Shown here piece after piece: positions 11,516 to 24,560 of a DNA stretch of 64,000 nucleotides. The stretch is from Balanoglossus misakiensis (taxonomy: Eukaryota; Hemichordata): assembly GCA_040954595.2 (NCBI GenBank), contig CM082579.2:11470001-11534000 (forward strand), in the 5' to 3' direction. The number at the start of each line of letters is the position of its first letter. Position 1 is the first letter of the stretch. Both the position numbers and the translations under genes were made by a program. Below the pieces are notes generated by a model, which was not told where the DNA came from, did not search any database, and saw only the letters and a program-made list of their open reading frames with translations.

Positions 11516-13574
11516 CAATTTTTCAACATATAAATCAAAACTTTTGTTGTTGCATTTTAATTAAAAGTATGCAATTCTATGAGTAATTTATGTTCCTAAC
11601 CAATGTTGTTGAAACAGTCTGTGTCTAACTAGCCAAATATATATCAGAATGTAATACTATCAATTTAAAGTATGTTATCTATGGCTGTCATAAAATAGGT
11701 AACTGATACTTGCAACAAACCGATGACAGTAAAAAATACAACCAAGTTCATGATACCATCAATCTTAACAAAGTTTTTCATGGCCTGTGAAAGCATAGTT
11801 TATGATATATAAAATTGTCTATCACTTCAGGTGAAGATAAGAATTTTTAATGTATAATTAAATAAATGCATCATTTAAACACTATGATGAACAGTACTGT
11901 AATACGTTCTTAATAAAAATGTTCTACCGTATATGGTGCTTGAAAGTTAAATTAAACAAACTTTAAAAGGTGCATGCAATAGGTCTTGTAATATTTTTCA
12001 CATATTGTAGTACCATACCATCAGAGAATCAAATTAATTATCATCATCGATTACTATCTACCTGTTAACAACAAGTCATTTTGAGTGGTCGTATCAAAAA
12101 TTACATATTGATTCTAGTTTCCTTGCATGGAATGTAAACTTGAATAGTCAGTCACACAAAAGCCTCTAGGCTATTTTCACCTGGAGAAATATGTGGAGAA
12201 ATACATTTTGTATTTTTATATCGATATAGATTAATGAATAATTCAAACAATTCCTCATGCAAAACAGAAAAGCAAAGGCAATTGCTGCCGAAAAATTCAT
12301 GAAAAAGTCAGAAGTTTATACTGTAGTAGCTCAATCGAAAGGTTAACCTTGTTCTACAAATTTATCAGCTGTGTGTGTATGTATGTACATGTTTGTAGAG
12401 ATGTGTACTTGCATTTGCAAACATGTACATACATACACACACAGTAAAATTTTCCTGCAATTTTAAAAAGTGAAATATTGCAATGAAAATTAAAAATGTA
12501 ACTCATTGGCGTATATTTACTTCCATGAGATCCGGTGGATGAGAGTATGCTTTGTTTATGAAGTTTCATGGTGGGAAATGCAACATTTTCATTGAGTTTT
12601 GCATTTTCCTACAGTGGCAGCCATATTCCTTTGTCGCAATGCTTTATTATTTATCTGGTTAAAACTTGCATATGCACTATATAATAGGGTTTAAAATCGT
12701 TTTATATGCTTCAGTACATACATCTTTATGGACTCATGTGCCTTTCATACTTATCAACCTCATATACCTTCAATGAAATGCAAACATTTCTATTTTCTAA
12801 CAGTTATTTTATGCAAGCCACTTATGTCAATTGGTATCAACACTGATTTTTATTAATTAGCTAGTGATGAGTTCAATCAGGGACTGTGCTTATTTAATGT
12901 TTTACAGAGGAACATATCCCAACTGTTAATGTAGGAGGCGATTGCACTGTTTTCCAACCTCCTATACACTTTATAAGTACATTTCTATATTATTGCATAT
13001 GCACTACTGTATTCTAAGTGGTCCGTGCAATAATAATTCTGGTATTTTTGTAAAAGTAAAAAAAAAGCCGACAGTTGATGTAGTTGTGTCCACGACAAAG
13101 TGGCCTTTTTACAACCCATGCAAATTAGTCTAGAGCTGGGTTAGTGCAGAAACTTGGGGAATTTTCAACATTCTGGGACGTCGTTAAAGCACACTAAGCA
13201 AGGAAAAACACATGTTCTTTTGGCCATGTGCTTATTCTCACATATTTCACATACATCAAAATGCATGTAAATATGTTCAGAGCTATGTTTGCGTTGTTTT
13301 ACTGAACAAGTCAAAAGGTAGTCTATTATGGGGGTCACACAGGGACCACCATCCCAGATCAAATACTGGCAAAAATGATTACATGTGAATGGCTGAAACG
13401 TCTCGGATTTGAGATGGAATTGTTGGCCAGACCTGAGAGGGTGTAAGAATTAACACCTCTCTGCAACCGAGCCTCAGGGCGTATACATGTACTTTGTGTG
13501 TGTGAACACATTGCAACTCCAAGGATTACTGCTCCGTGAATGTGGTATATTAGGAACACTGCCATCCGACAGTA
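11516..13574. other. no gene recognised
   Basis: AT-rich sequence with a small foldback around TGTATGTACATG (12370-12440). At 13410-13510 a block (TTGGCCAGACCTGAG, AGAATTAACACCTCTC-GCAAC, GAGCCTCAGGGC) is shared with 32520-32620, so it is a dispersed repeat. Confidence 0.5.
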
Positions 13575-15600
13575 GTATTTCCATCGCATATCAAGCAAGT
13601 ATGTGCACAAGACCACCAGGCTAAATCCACATCCTAAAAAGGATATTTCAATACCTTAGGTGAGTCTTGAACCCATCCTCACTCATACAAGCCAGGTACA
13701 TCAACATACATATATGTAAATATGTTCAGAAAAAGTTTCCAATGTTCAACTAAACAAAGTGTAGCTTTGGGGCATGGAGATGTAAGCAAGGAGTGTGCTC
13801 GGGAATTAAGCCAATAAACTTGCATTGTACGAGGGACCCCACAATTTTCCACAGAAGTCAGCAACTGTACAATTGGCTTACGAGATTGGCTAATCAATAA
13901 CAAAGACATTTACAAAAAAAACTTGCTAAATATTGAAAATTTCTGATATCAGAATTTAATAAAAGATGTGTATGCATGTGTAATGAAATTGTATCAAAAA
14001 TTCAAAAGCAATCAGATAAAAACTTGGGTTACCCCTAGGAATATTCCTACACAATTTCAAAACAATCAAACAAGCAGTTTCATAGAAAAAAAAATGTGTT
14101 CAAAAGTGGCAAAAACACAAATATGCATGTATCACAATAATTGTATAATATATCACTTTAATCACCACAAGGAACGTGCCAGTGTTCAAAAAGAAATGTG
14201 ACAAGCGGTTTAAGGGAAAAAACATTTGACAAAAATTGCAAAATATATCACAAATAACACAATTACGCAAATATCAAAAATTTCTTTACAATGTCTTACT
14301 TTGGTGACCCCTGGGAGCATGCCTGCCGAATTGCAAAGTAATATGACATACGGTTTTAAAGAAAAAGATTTTTGACCAAAAATAGCAAAAATTGCCCAAA
14401 ATTATAAATATGCACATTTTGCAACAATCTGAACAATGGTAACTAAGACCACCTTTAGGAAGCTTAAATACTAAATTCAGAAGAAGTCGGCATATAACAT
14501 ATAAACAAAGATTTTTTACCAATAATGTGGTAAAAGACAAAAAAAATGCGTAAAGAATAGAAAACTCATAATATTAGCTCATAACATCAGGACTGTATGA
14601 GGTTGACATGACGTACATGCATACCAACTTTCAAATCAAAATGACCATGGTACATACCAACGGGACCTAAAAATGGTCCCATGGTATATATATAAAACCA
14701 ATGGGACCTAAAAAAAAACATGTACCAGTTTGTATATCAAGCAAGTGCATGCACAAGACCACCAGGCTAAATCCACATCCTAAAAAGGATATTTCAATAC
14801 CCTAGGTGAGTCTTGAACTCATCCTCACTCACACAATCTAGGTACATCAACACACAAAATGTAAATATGTCCAGAAAAAAGTTTCAAATGTTCAACTGAG
14901 CAAAATGTACTCAGGACATAAAAACAACTTGTATTTCAGGTGATTTAAACCAAAGCCGTCAGTACAAATTTACATAGCAAGCAACTCCATGTACAAGACC
15001 ACCAACAGGCTAAATCTACATCCTCAATAAAGGATATTTCAATACCAAAAGTGAGTCTTGAACACGTCCTTACTCAAATGTCACAATCTATTAAAGTACA
15101 TCAAAACACACAACCCCCCCCCCAAAAAAAAAACAAAAAAAAAACACACCCCTCATGTTAACATGTTCAGAACAATGTTTCCATTGTTCAACTGAAAAAA
15201 AGATAGTGAAGGGATAGAGCTGTCCAACAGTAGTGTTACCAACTCAGGACATAAAAAACCCTTATAATTTGGGGGATCCAATTAAGACCAACTGTACCAG
15301 TTTGCATATCAAGCAAGTATGTGCACAAGACTACCAGGCTGAATCCACATCCTAAAAAGGATATTTCAATACACTAGGTGAGTCTTGAACCCATCCTCAC
15401 TCATACAAGCTAGGTATATAAACACACAAATATGATCAGAAAAAGTTTCCAATGTTCAACTGAGCAAAATGCAGCTTTGGGGCATGGCGATGTAAGCGAG
15501 AAGGAAATAAGCCAATTAACTTGCATTGTACTAGGGTCCCCACAATTTTCCACAGAAGTCAGCAACTGTACAAGCGACCTGTTTGTGGTGATAAAAATGG
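13575..15600 (+). repeat. four-copy local repeat
   Basis: Units beginning GCAAGTATGTGCACAAGACC, with ATCCACATCCTAAAAAGGAT and GTGAGTCTTGAACCCATCC, occur at about 13585, 14735, 14985 (diverged) and 15305. The first and last continue with AAAAAGTTTCCAATGTTCAA, GGGGCATGG and CCACAATTTTCCACAGAAGT. Spacings are unequal, so this looks like local duplication with loss. A GGTTCAAGACTCACC stretch on the minus strand recalls a tRNA B box but no A box lies in the right order. Confidence 0.6.
13950..14650 (+). repeat. dispersed repeat, 5' part (no microsatellite tail)
   Basis: Matches 49400-49860 in order: AATTTCAAAACAATC, an AAGCGGTTTTAAAG-like block, TTTTGACCAAAAAT, TGCACATTTTGCAACAATC, TGGTAACTAAGACCACC, GGAAGCTT, TTTTTTACCAATAATGTGG, then CATAATATTAGCTCATAACA and ATGCATACCAACTTTCAAA. 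Internally composed of several related ~130-150-base blocks. Confidence 0.55.
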
Positions 15601-15915
15601 AACTCATAATTTACAATTTTTAATTTATAATTTACAAAATTCCACAAGAAAAAAAATGAGAAACAGCATAACATTGATTCAAATATATTCATGCACAGAA
15701 AATTATGTGGTAAAGTATTCAGTATAAAATAAAATGTTAACATATTACAGTAGAAAGCAAAAGCTGTATTGAGGATTTGCACCCAGACCTATTGTACATG
15801 TAAAGTAGCAAATAAGTCCAGACACAAACCACTAGCATTTCAAATGGCATGTTTCAATAGCCCATATAAGTTAAGCTGCAAGAATTGTAGCCAGATGAAA
15901 ATCTCTGAATTAGGG

Positions 15916-16001
15916 TAAGCGTTAGTTTAGTGATAGTGTTAGTGTTAGGTTTAAGGTTAGCGTTAGGGTTAGGGGGGGGGGGGTCAGTCAGTCAGTCAGT
16001 T
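15916..16001 (+). repeat. degenerate telomere-like repeat with G tract and GTCA microsatellite
   Basis: GTTAGTGTTAGG, GGTTAGCGTTAGGGTTAGGG, a G tract (about 15972-15982), then TCAGTCAGTCAGTCAG. Degenerate TTAGGG-like units rather than a true telomere; a weaker relative is at 37340-37400. Confidence 0.5.
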
Positions 16002-16359
16002 GAATGGCCATTTAATGGTTATAAAGCTTAAGAGAAAAAAAAATGCAACAGAGTATATTTTAACTATAACACATTTTCCCACATAATTTTCAGCACATGA
16101 GTATATTTCAACATTATAATATGCTTGGTGTGAATCCAGCTTGCTGATTGGTTGGGCCGGGGTTTATATCCTCAACAAGAAGATCTGGACCCTGAACAGG
16201 AATAATTAAAACAAAATAACACAAATAGAACACATAGAGAACGCGCCTGAATAGAACACAGTTTATGAATTCTACTGGCGTGGCAGAAAATCAAGCGACT
16301 TCAGATATTCTAGAACATGTTTGCACAAGTTCAGCTGGCATGTTCTAGAACAGTATATA

Positions 16360-16542
16360 CATGTTGACTGGCCATGAGGGCATCAGCATACGTCTGTAAC
16401 CCGAGGGACTGTGAGTCACCCTCCAAAACAGACTGTTTCCCCGAGGCCGAAGGCGGAGTGAAACAGTCTGTGATTTGGGGGGACTCACAGTCCCGAGGGG
16501 TGAAAGACGTATGCTGATGCCCGAAAAGCCAGTCAATATGTG
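16360..16542. mobile_element. foldback element 1 (near-perfect hairpin)
   Basis: GGGCATCAGCATACGTCT, GAGGGACTGTGAGTC and AACAGACTGTTTC on the left are mirrored on the right (GAAACAGTCTG, GACTCACAGTCCCGAGGG, AGACGTATGCTGATGCCC), with a central loop CGAGGCCGAAGGCGGAG. The outer flanks ATGTTGACTGGCC / GCCAGTCAATATGT also pair. About 183 bases, no coding potential. Confidence 0.75.
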
Positions 16543-17639
16543 TTTTGTAACACATCTCATTCGCAGCTGCACATAAGAACTCACAATTCACAAAGTGTAG
16601 GGTGAAATTTCTCAACTATGGTTTCTCTCGGCTGCAGACGACATCTTTGTTTACTTTCCATTTCGCGCATGCGTAATATGTTGTGTTTTAAGTGAGTGGG
16701 CATCATTGTTCGGAACTGATGCCCGCTGGCCAACAGTTCCAACCACTGATGACTGATGTCGTCGTTTTGTATGGATCAGCACAAAAGAGAACGAATACCA
16801 CGTGACTATAAATTGACGAATGAGAACACAGACTGTGGATAAGGTTTGGTGTCACAATGAGCGATGAGGCCCTTGAACTAGCATGATTTATTCCAAACCA
16901 AATAACGGATTTGAAAAACTCGCGTCAAGGACACAGTTGTCCCATTGAGTTATTACACAAGAAAAAGTCTACACCGGAGTACATGATGAACGATAAAGGA
17001 TAAATTGTTCGCTATCGAACTCTCTAGTTTTCAGACATCTCCATGAAGTAATTTGCATATCGAACGCATCTTGACCTCGTGCATCATGCATCAGATGATG
17101 CTGAGCGGTCGATGTCGTGCGCAACGTTCTTCTCTGTAACACATTTCCTCACTTTCCCTAAGTTAACTGCAACATTAACTTCTAATCACATTTTAAACGA
17201 GTTAATCCCACTATTCCATAGTTGGACTTCACAAATGGAATTCTGTTTTTAAGCAAAGGTCAGCAAGAGAGACAGACTTAGTTATACTATGGCTGTAGAT
17301 TTGATTAGCTATACGCACGCCAATGCACATGGCTAGTACATGTACACTGCACTTCTGCATGACCACATTTTCACCATTTCTCCATACTTGACATGAGCAA
17401 AATTCCATTCCAATGTACACACACAATTAATGAGGGTCAACAGTCAGGGGTGACTTTGGATGCTTTATCCGGCAAAATATGAAGCCTGTGTACCTTATCC
17501 AGTAATTCAAATTATGTGATAATGAGGTTTAAGGTCATTGAAGACATGTGACATATTGGCAAAATGATTTGGTCCCGTAATGCCACCTTAACAATAAAAA
17601 TCAGCTTTCTGGGACTATTTGTTAGTTGAATTAATGGGG

Positions 17640-17980
17640 TCAAGCGGTAACCCTAAAATGTGTGTATACATGTTGCTTCCATACTCTTACATCTCCACCA
17701 AAAACTAGGCCTCTGACTCTACTGGTTAGCCTAGAATGTGATTTACACTTATTCAATGACGGTCAAAGGGCAGGGGGTAACCCTAAAATTTCACTTTTTA
17801 TTTTGGTCCCATGCTGCTCACTGGCCAATAGACACTAGCTGTCCATGACCATAGACCAGAATGCAAGAATAAGATGCAGCCACAGCTTAACTGTAGAGGT
17901 ATAGGCCTATGGCTGGATCAAAGATTATGGAAAAATATGAACAATATAATGCTTTAAAAATCCTCTTTGGTACGTGTAAA
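17640..17980 (+). repeat. diverged fragment of the rolling-circle-like family
   Basis: CTCTGACTCTACTGGTTAGC, TTTATTTTGGTCCCATGCTG, CTCACTGGCCAATAGACACT, AGCTTAACTGTAGAGGTATA and GGCCTATGGCTGG follow the order seen at 29019-29290. No terminal hairpin remains. Confidence 0.6.
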
Positions 17981-20627
17981 CCATTCAGTCAAAAATCCAA
18001 ATATCATTAGGAGGGAACGACTAAAGTCATCATCCTACCAAATTTAAGCAAAAGTTACTGAAACATTTTAAACCACTGGATCAGTACAGCTCACAGCATA
18101 ACACAAGGAGAGTGATCACATTAGTCCTTTGCCTTTGGACCCTGGTCCAAAGGATTTAAAAATCAGAGGAAAATTAAGAAAGGAAAAAATTTGAACTGTT
18201 TTGACCTGATCATTAAAGTAGCATTTTTGTGTGTGATCGTGACACAAAATCACATTCTGTGAAACTACATTCACATTTTCCTATGCTGTCCAGAAGCTGA
18301 AATAATCATAAATACTTCAAACTCTTAATTATAACTGAACAGCTTATGATTTGCTGCCTTATAGCAGTTGTACCGGTAGACATGTGTCTATCAAATTTGG
18401 TTACATAGCTAAATTTATAATAACAGCGCTTGATCCCTCAATTAAAATTTATGTTAAGTGATATGCCCCCTGTAGCCAATTTTGGCACTCGCAAATTTCG
18501 GGAAATTTCTTGTTCTACAGTATTCATCCTAATTTTAGCAAATTTAAATGAGCAAATCCCGAAAACATATTCTATAGTATAGACTGATAAATTCTGACCA
18601 TTTTTCATCAAAAAAGTGGAGATCAAGCACGCTAGTTGTCTTACCATTGTTTTTGAGTCAGTCACCACCTGAAGATGATATCAAAAGTAGTAGAAATATT
18701 TTCATAGTTTACATATACTTTTTTGCTTGTTATACCAAAGGGACCACTTCTTTCTTGTTTGTTAGTGGATATTGTTTGTTTGTTTGTCTGTATACTTTTT
18801 TATGATTATAATAAATCAATTCTAAAACCAAGCAGGCAAAACAGACTATATGGAAAACTAGCACAAATATGCCCAATTAGGCCATTTCTCGCTTAATCAT
18901 CACACATTTCTACATACACGACTTGTGACCAATCACAGTGTAGGTGTATGTATTCTGACAACCTAGCAATGAAGATGAATTTCCACGCCTTGCTGTGAAA
19001 GTTATCCCTGGCCTTCTATTGTGGCTCAACCATAAGTTCAAAGTGTACCATACTGTAAACACAAGTGACTGCAACATCATTAAAGTTCTAAAAATCAATG
19101 GTATTTTTGGTTTAAAATAAATGAGGGGTCCAGGAATACAGCAGGGACTGTGGTTTTATTTGATGACAAGATTGTATCACCAAGTAATTAGCCTGCGCAT
19201 AATCTTTGATAAGTAACCATTTGATTTCTGGGGATGGCAGAATTGGGTATGTCGGATTATTTTCAGCTACTGTTACAGCAATTTGTTTAAACTAATTAAT
19301 TCAATTTCGAGTCCACCTTTTTTCTTATAGGCTTCGTAGAATTTTTTCCCCTGCACCATCTGCCAACAATTTGTTTCCCAAAAATCCTACATCATCCCCC
19401 TGAAGTAAAATTGTTCCCCTTTAAGGGATGGACCATTTAATATTCTGGAGGGGTCTGAACCGGTTTGAAAAAAAGATCCCCACCAAATGTCAATGGAAAA
19501 AAAATCAGCCAGAGATTGCTTGAAAAGTAAGATGGCATACATTTGGTGAAAGAAACAAAATCCATCAGAAGTAACTTTCTAGAACACTCATATACATTTT
19601 CCAGGTGCCCTTTGGGCACAAACTGTGTCAGATATGCTATGGTTCTTTGGCCAAATTCCACTAGTAAAAGTTACAAAATATTCTTATATTCTACTGCAGT
19701 CAGGCTGTGACATGACACTATTGCATTTTGAATAAAATGAAAAAAAAAACATGAAAAATGTCAAAAGTCCTTCTTAAAGTTGTGGTAAATGAAATGCTTA
19801 CACCTTCTGACATTATTCACGTTTGGTTTTGTTTTTGCTTCAATAATTCATGTTGTCTTGAAATTATGCCAAATCATCAGTTGAAAATGTGACACTATGC
19901 GGTCAGGCCATTTTTTCCTCTACAAAATAATTGTGACAGTGTTGGACAAATAAGGAATGAGAAAAAAGTTGTCAGAAATCAGAGTGAAAAAAATAATGAC
20001 CGGTGGACCACGTACAGAAAGAAATAACGGTACCATATCCAACTTCCAGAACCCCCCCCCCCCCCCAAGTATATCAAGTGGTCCACCCTTAGCTCCTAAG
20101 GATTTCGAATTCGAACACTTTTGGGAACAAGTGCTGAGAAATTTGGTCACGGAAACGCAAGCTGGCGTGGACATGCTATAGTGATAGGTTTTAAACTTAC
20201 TGACAACCAATTTCAGCTTTCCAACTGCACATCTAGGATCGCAGCACTGACGATGGATTACCGGAATGGAACGATCGATCGTCGATCCGATCGATTTGTT
20301 ATTATGAAGTCCAGGCACGGCCATCTTGAATATAGTTACGCATGACGTCATACATATACAAATTCCTCGTATCGTCGTTGAGGGGGTAAACACATCACGC
20401 CAATGCCAACTACTAGCGTATTTCAGTGCATGTAGAAGTTTTTTTTATGATTGTCAAGTATTATGCTTGTAATACATTTTGTGATAATTATAACATATGT
20501 ACTACGCGCCATTTCTGTGTGGTTGTTTATTGGAGTGGTTGTAAGTTGTAGACGATACACGCTTCGAGGATAGTCATATATTCTGAGTAATTACAACACT
20601 GCGGCCCTCGCCTCGTGTCGTTCAATA
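17981..20627. other. no gene recognised
   Basis: Only short frames. A C15 tract at about 20051 and a CpG-richer interval from 20100 to 20350 (with overlapping GATCGATC palindromes at 20273-20300). Confidence 0.5.
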
Positions 20628-21386
20628 CAGTAAAACCGGGCAAAACCGACCCCTGGGTAAACCGACTTCCTGTGAAAATCGACCGATCCCGAAAATTTCC
20701 CATTGACGCCAATGGTAAAAGTCACTCTGAATACCGACCACTGTCTACTTCGAACACCGACCGCGTTGGTCGGTCCCACCCCTCAAATTCAACCTGAATA
20801 GACCGACCGATCACTTTATTGTAAAGGTTGAAATCCTGTCTTTGATAAAAAATTACCGCAACGATGTGCTAATTTTGGTTTTCCTGTCTTCCGAACAATA
20901 GTCAAAGCGACGGTTTGTCAACACTTCGTTAGCAATTTACTGATAAGCCTTCCCGGTGGCGAGGTGTGAATCTCTTTTTGTAAACAATACAGTGTACCAA
21001 CAGTGCGGCCATGCAGTGTTGACAAGGGCGGCGATTTATCAAACAGTACTGCAGAAGCGATGTTTCCTATCGTAACAATACCGTGTACGTCTTCCTGTTT
21101 TACCCACTCAGCCCGCGAACGAACTTGAATTTACTTCTTTATTTTTTAAAAATTTTCAGAAATTACACTGTACAGAAGTTTTTTAATTACCTTTTATTTG
21201 AAATATACATGAATGTACAACGTGTACATATCGTGCGTGTGTCTGCTGTGCACTGTGTGTATGAGATCGGGGTCAAAGGGTTCATGGGGAGGGGGAAGCC
21301 ACGCCCACTCTGAGTAAACCGACCCACTGTGAAAACCGACCAGAATGTGTGGTCCGAGGTGAGGTCGGTTTTGCCAGGTTTCACTG
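20628..21386. mobile_element. pogo/Tigger-like non-autonomous element
   Basis: It begins CAGTAAAACCGGGCAAAACC and ends with the reverse complement of CAGTGAAACCTGGCAAAACC, each flanked by TA. Both ends also carry GTAAACCGAC and TGTGAAAA(T/C)CGACC motifs, and GACC-rich copies recur inside. CAGT ends and TA duplication fit the Tc1/pogo/Tigger group. 759 bases without a transposase frame. Confidence 0.75.
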
Positions 21387-22846
21387 TATCTGAACGATTG
21401 CACTCCACTCGTACATTATCCTTTACTTATTAACGCAACATCCGTTGCAAATTTGTGATTGATAGTTAGATCTTCTATTGATAAATCTATACGTAAGGTG
21501 AAGTCTGTCAGAACATGATGTACATATCAAGAGCAGAAACGAAAAAAAATGTAAATGCAGCTGACAACCACGTGATTCTTGTCGTAGATTGTCGCAACAT
21601 ACAGCCAGGCCTGTTGTGACTTCACAAATTACACGTCGAAATTTTGTGTGGCAAATGGTATTCGTCGGAATTCTGCACACCTGCAAGTTTTCAGAACAGA
21701 GTCGTTGTTCACAATTTTGCCTTGTCACGTTTATCATATATATGCACGACGTGCCAAATGACGGACTTTTAGTGTCGGGCAGGTTTTGCACTCCCGTCAA
21801 AACCTATTTGTATAGAGCAGGTTTTGATGGCATACCGCTGTTATCCAAATCCATGATTCGACTATGTACTGAATACCAACATCGGCTGTTCCCGACAGAG
21901 ACTTTCTCCAGGGAATACGTACTCCGCCGTGTGATCTACCCATCCAAATGCCAGTGCCTTCTTCATTGGCGTAACCACGATGGAAAGAAAAGCTTATGAA
22001 TATTGGAGAGAATTGGTAGTTCGTTGTTGCACATCAAATGTTCTTGTAATACACGATGTTAGGCTTGTCACCCAGCCATTTTAATGGCATGAACAGTCGA
22101 CTTTAACGCCACAGCAATTACATGAAGAGATGTGAACGCTCGAAAAGAGAGATTTTGTCCCGTTGATAAAATTCTGTTTTCCCGTGTCTCTGCTCTGTTT
22201 TTACTAGAGAACGTAATTTCATAAAGAAAGCACTGGATAAAAGAGATTAATTGCACCAAATAAAGTTGTATTTCCTTATGATATTTTATTGTTTAGATTT
22301 GCACAGGGAAACATTTTTGGCCAAATCATAGGGAATTATGGCAACATTTAGCTCTGCGTACAGGTCTGTGTGTTCCCGGCGTTACACGGCCTCCACCACA
22401 GCCCTGCAAGGCGCCATAGAAAAAACTGGTGCTTCTGCGGTCCGGATCCGGACCGCAGCTTTTTCGGCCGAAATTCGATTTTATCGAAGCAAAATCCTTT
22501 CCCTGTCTACTTCTGCCTCCTAACTGACTCCAAATATGATGCGATTAACTTGTCCTATCGTCCGAACCGCTCGCTTACTAAAACTTTTTTGTTTACCCAT
22601 GGAGATAAACTCACTGTAAGCCTTATATTTAATATGACGATCTCAACATGTAAACACACAAAAATGAATCAAACGCTGGGGGTGCGGCAAGTTTGTGTCA
22701 TCGGTATTCCAGATCAGGCCGACCCCCCTTCACCCAGGTCCAAAAAATGATGACCCCCCCCCCCCCACGCCGAAAACATTCGCCGTCCTGATCCTATGTA
22801 CACTGTATGCAATAAAGGGAATGAGGCTCCTCACACCTCAATTATA
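21387..22846. other. CpG-richer interval without a recognised gene
   Basis: Open frames at 21589-21999 (+) and 21423-21800 (-) overlap and neither shows a domain. A short palindrome GCGGTCCGGATCCGGACCGC lies at 22437-22456. A C11 tract is at about 22757. Confidence 0.45.
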
Positions 22847-22855
22847 AAGTATATA

Positions 22856-24003
22856 GGCCGTGTCTATTGACACGCGCGTGTCAATAGCCAGTACATGTCG
22901 GGCCGGCTATTGACACGCGCGTGTCAATAGCCAGTGCATAGGGGGCCGGCTATTGACACGCGGGGACTTTAATATTCTCAAATTATTGCCGATTTTTGAA
23001 AACCAAAGCACATTTCACATAGTCCATTAAATGATTCGTCTTTTCTTCCCCGAAAATCAGATGAAACGAAGTGCAAAATTCCGAAAGTCAAAGCGTAATG
23101 TCATAGTTCTTCTACCCGTTCTACGCGTGTACGCCTGCCGATTCCAAGCTTATCTCCTGACCGTGACACGACTTTTATAAAGCAATGCACATTTTCCATC
23201 GGAGGACTTATCTTTTCCGCCGAAAATGTAGATGAAAGGAAGTGCAAATTTCTGAAATATTTCTGAGCATCGCTACGATTGTTTTACTGTTCATGCACTA
23301 CGGCCGCTGCACACAGAGGGACACACTCACCGCGACGCTGACCTCAACAGCGCGGACATACTGTAAAATATTTCGTTTGAATTGAGAGATTTTTTTCATG
23401 ATGAACAAATTCATTGCTTGTTGGGAAATACGTTACAACTTGAACCGTGGTGTGACAACTTACTTAGTCCCCAAATGCATGCCTTGCAGGGTCCAGTGCA
23501 ATGACGTGTATTACCGAAATTAACATTTTCACGCCATAGCACTAGCAGTCAGATTTTTCCTGGTTGAAGCAACGAAAATGACGTATTGCCCAGTGCAGTC
23601 TGACATACTTCGAAATACATGTACTTGGATTTTCTTTATTTTACACCTCGCAACGTAGGATACGGAATGTGCATTGCTTTATAAAAGTCGTGTCATGGTC
23701 AGGAGATAAGCTTAGAATCGGCAGGCGTACACGCGTAGAACGGGTAGAAGAACTATGACATTACGCTTTGACTTTCGGAATTTTGCACTTCGTTTCATCT
23801 GATTTTCGGGGAAGAAAAGACGAATCATTTAATGGACTATGTGAAATGTGCTTTGGTTTTCAAAAATCGGCAATAATTTGAGAATATTAAAGTCCCCGCG
23901 TGTCAATAGCCGGCCCCCTATGCACTGGCTATTGACACGCGCGTGTCAATAGCCGGCCCGACAAGCACTGGCTATTGACACGCGCGTGTCAATAGACACT
24001 CCG
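22856..24003. mobile_element. Mutator-like non-autonomous element with ~338-base inverted repeats
   Basis: Flanked by the 9-base direct repeat AAGTATATA (22847-22855 and 24004-24012). The arms 22856-23193 and 23667-24003 are nearly identical inverted repeats and enclose ~470 non-coding bases. Each arm starts with tandem copies of a perfect palindrome built on CTATTGACACGCG (22864, 22906 and a half copy at 22950; mirrored at 23897, 23928, 23971), separated by GCCAGTGCATAGGGGGCCGG-type spacers. Part of the arm (TTTCTTCCCCGAAAATCAGATGAAACGAAG region) recurs in diverged form at about 23205-23260. Long inverted repeats and 9-base duplication are Mutator hallmarks. Confidence 0.8.
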
Positions 24004-24089
24004 AAGTATATAATAGTATATAGTAGCAATAAAGAATGAATTATGAATAAATTAAAATGACAAGTCGATACAATGTTTGGTAGGATTGG

Positions 24090-24560
24090 TAAAACAAGAA
24101 AAGTGGTGGGGGTGGGAGTTGGAGTGGGAGGGGGTGTCCCCCTCCCGCATAAGAAAATGTTGTAAAATACGGTGCCAAAGTTGCATTTTAATGAACTCAA
24201 AAGCAAATTAACTCAATATTGGGGAGGACCAATTTTTCTTTTGCCACTCCACTCAAAGTAAGCATCGATATGGTGGGGTGGCAAGTAGTCTCCCCTGGTA
24301 CAATAGACAAACCAGCCAACGAAATGAAATGTGGTGAAGAATGGAGGGGTTGGGTGTGGGAAGGGGTATCCCCCTACCACATTTGAAAATTTTATAAAAT
24401 AAAGGGTGCAAAACTGCAATTTTGTTGACTCAAAAGCAAACGTTTGGTGGCAAAAGTATGTGACCCCCCTAAATGTCTTAAAAAAAAGATGACTCCCCCC
24501 TCTTTGGACTTCAAAATTTAAGTGACCCCCTGGATTTTGCCGCCCCCCAGCCGTAAAAAT
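24090..24560. repeat. G/C-homopolymer-rich repeat related to the element at 26455
   Basis: It shares GGGTGTGGGAGGGG-TCCCCCT, AAAATTTTRTAAAATA and GACTCAAAAGCAAA blocks with 26700-27120. Two half-copies are arranged in the same direction (24100-24200 and 24340-24450). A relic of the same transposon family. Confidence 0.55.

Noticed and set aside
13660-13690. tRNA-like B box (GGTTCAAGACTC on minus) in the four-copy repeat
   Set aside because: A potential A box (TAGCCTGGTGG) lies on the wrong side and no cloverleaf forms, so a tRNA or tRNA-SINE call is not supported.
15916-15982. Interstitial telomere
   Set aside because: Units are degenerate (TTAGTG, TTAGGT, TTAGCG, TTAGGG) and short; kept only as a simple repeat.
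21589-21999. 136-codon plus-strand frame in a CpG-richer interval
   Set aside because: An overlapping minus frame is nearly as long; no motif recognised.
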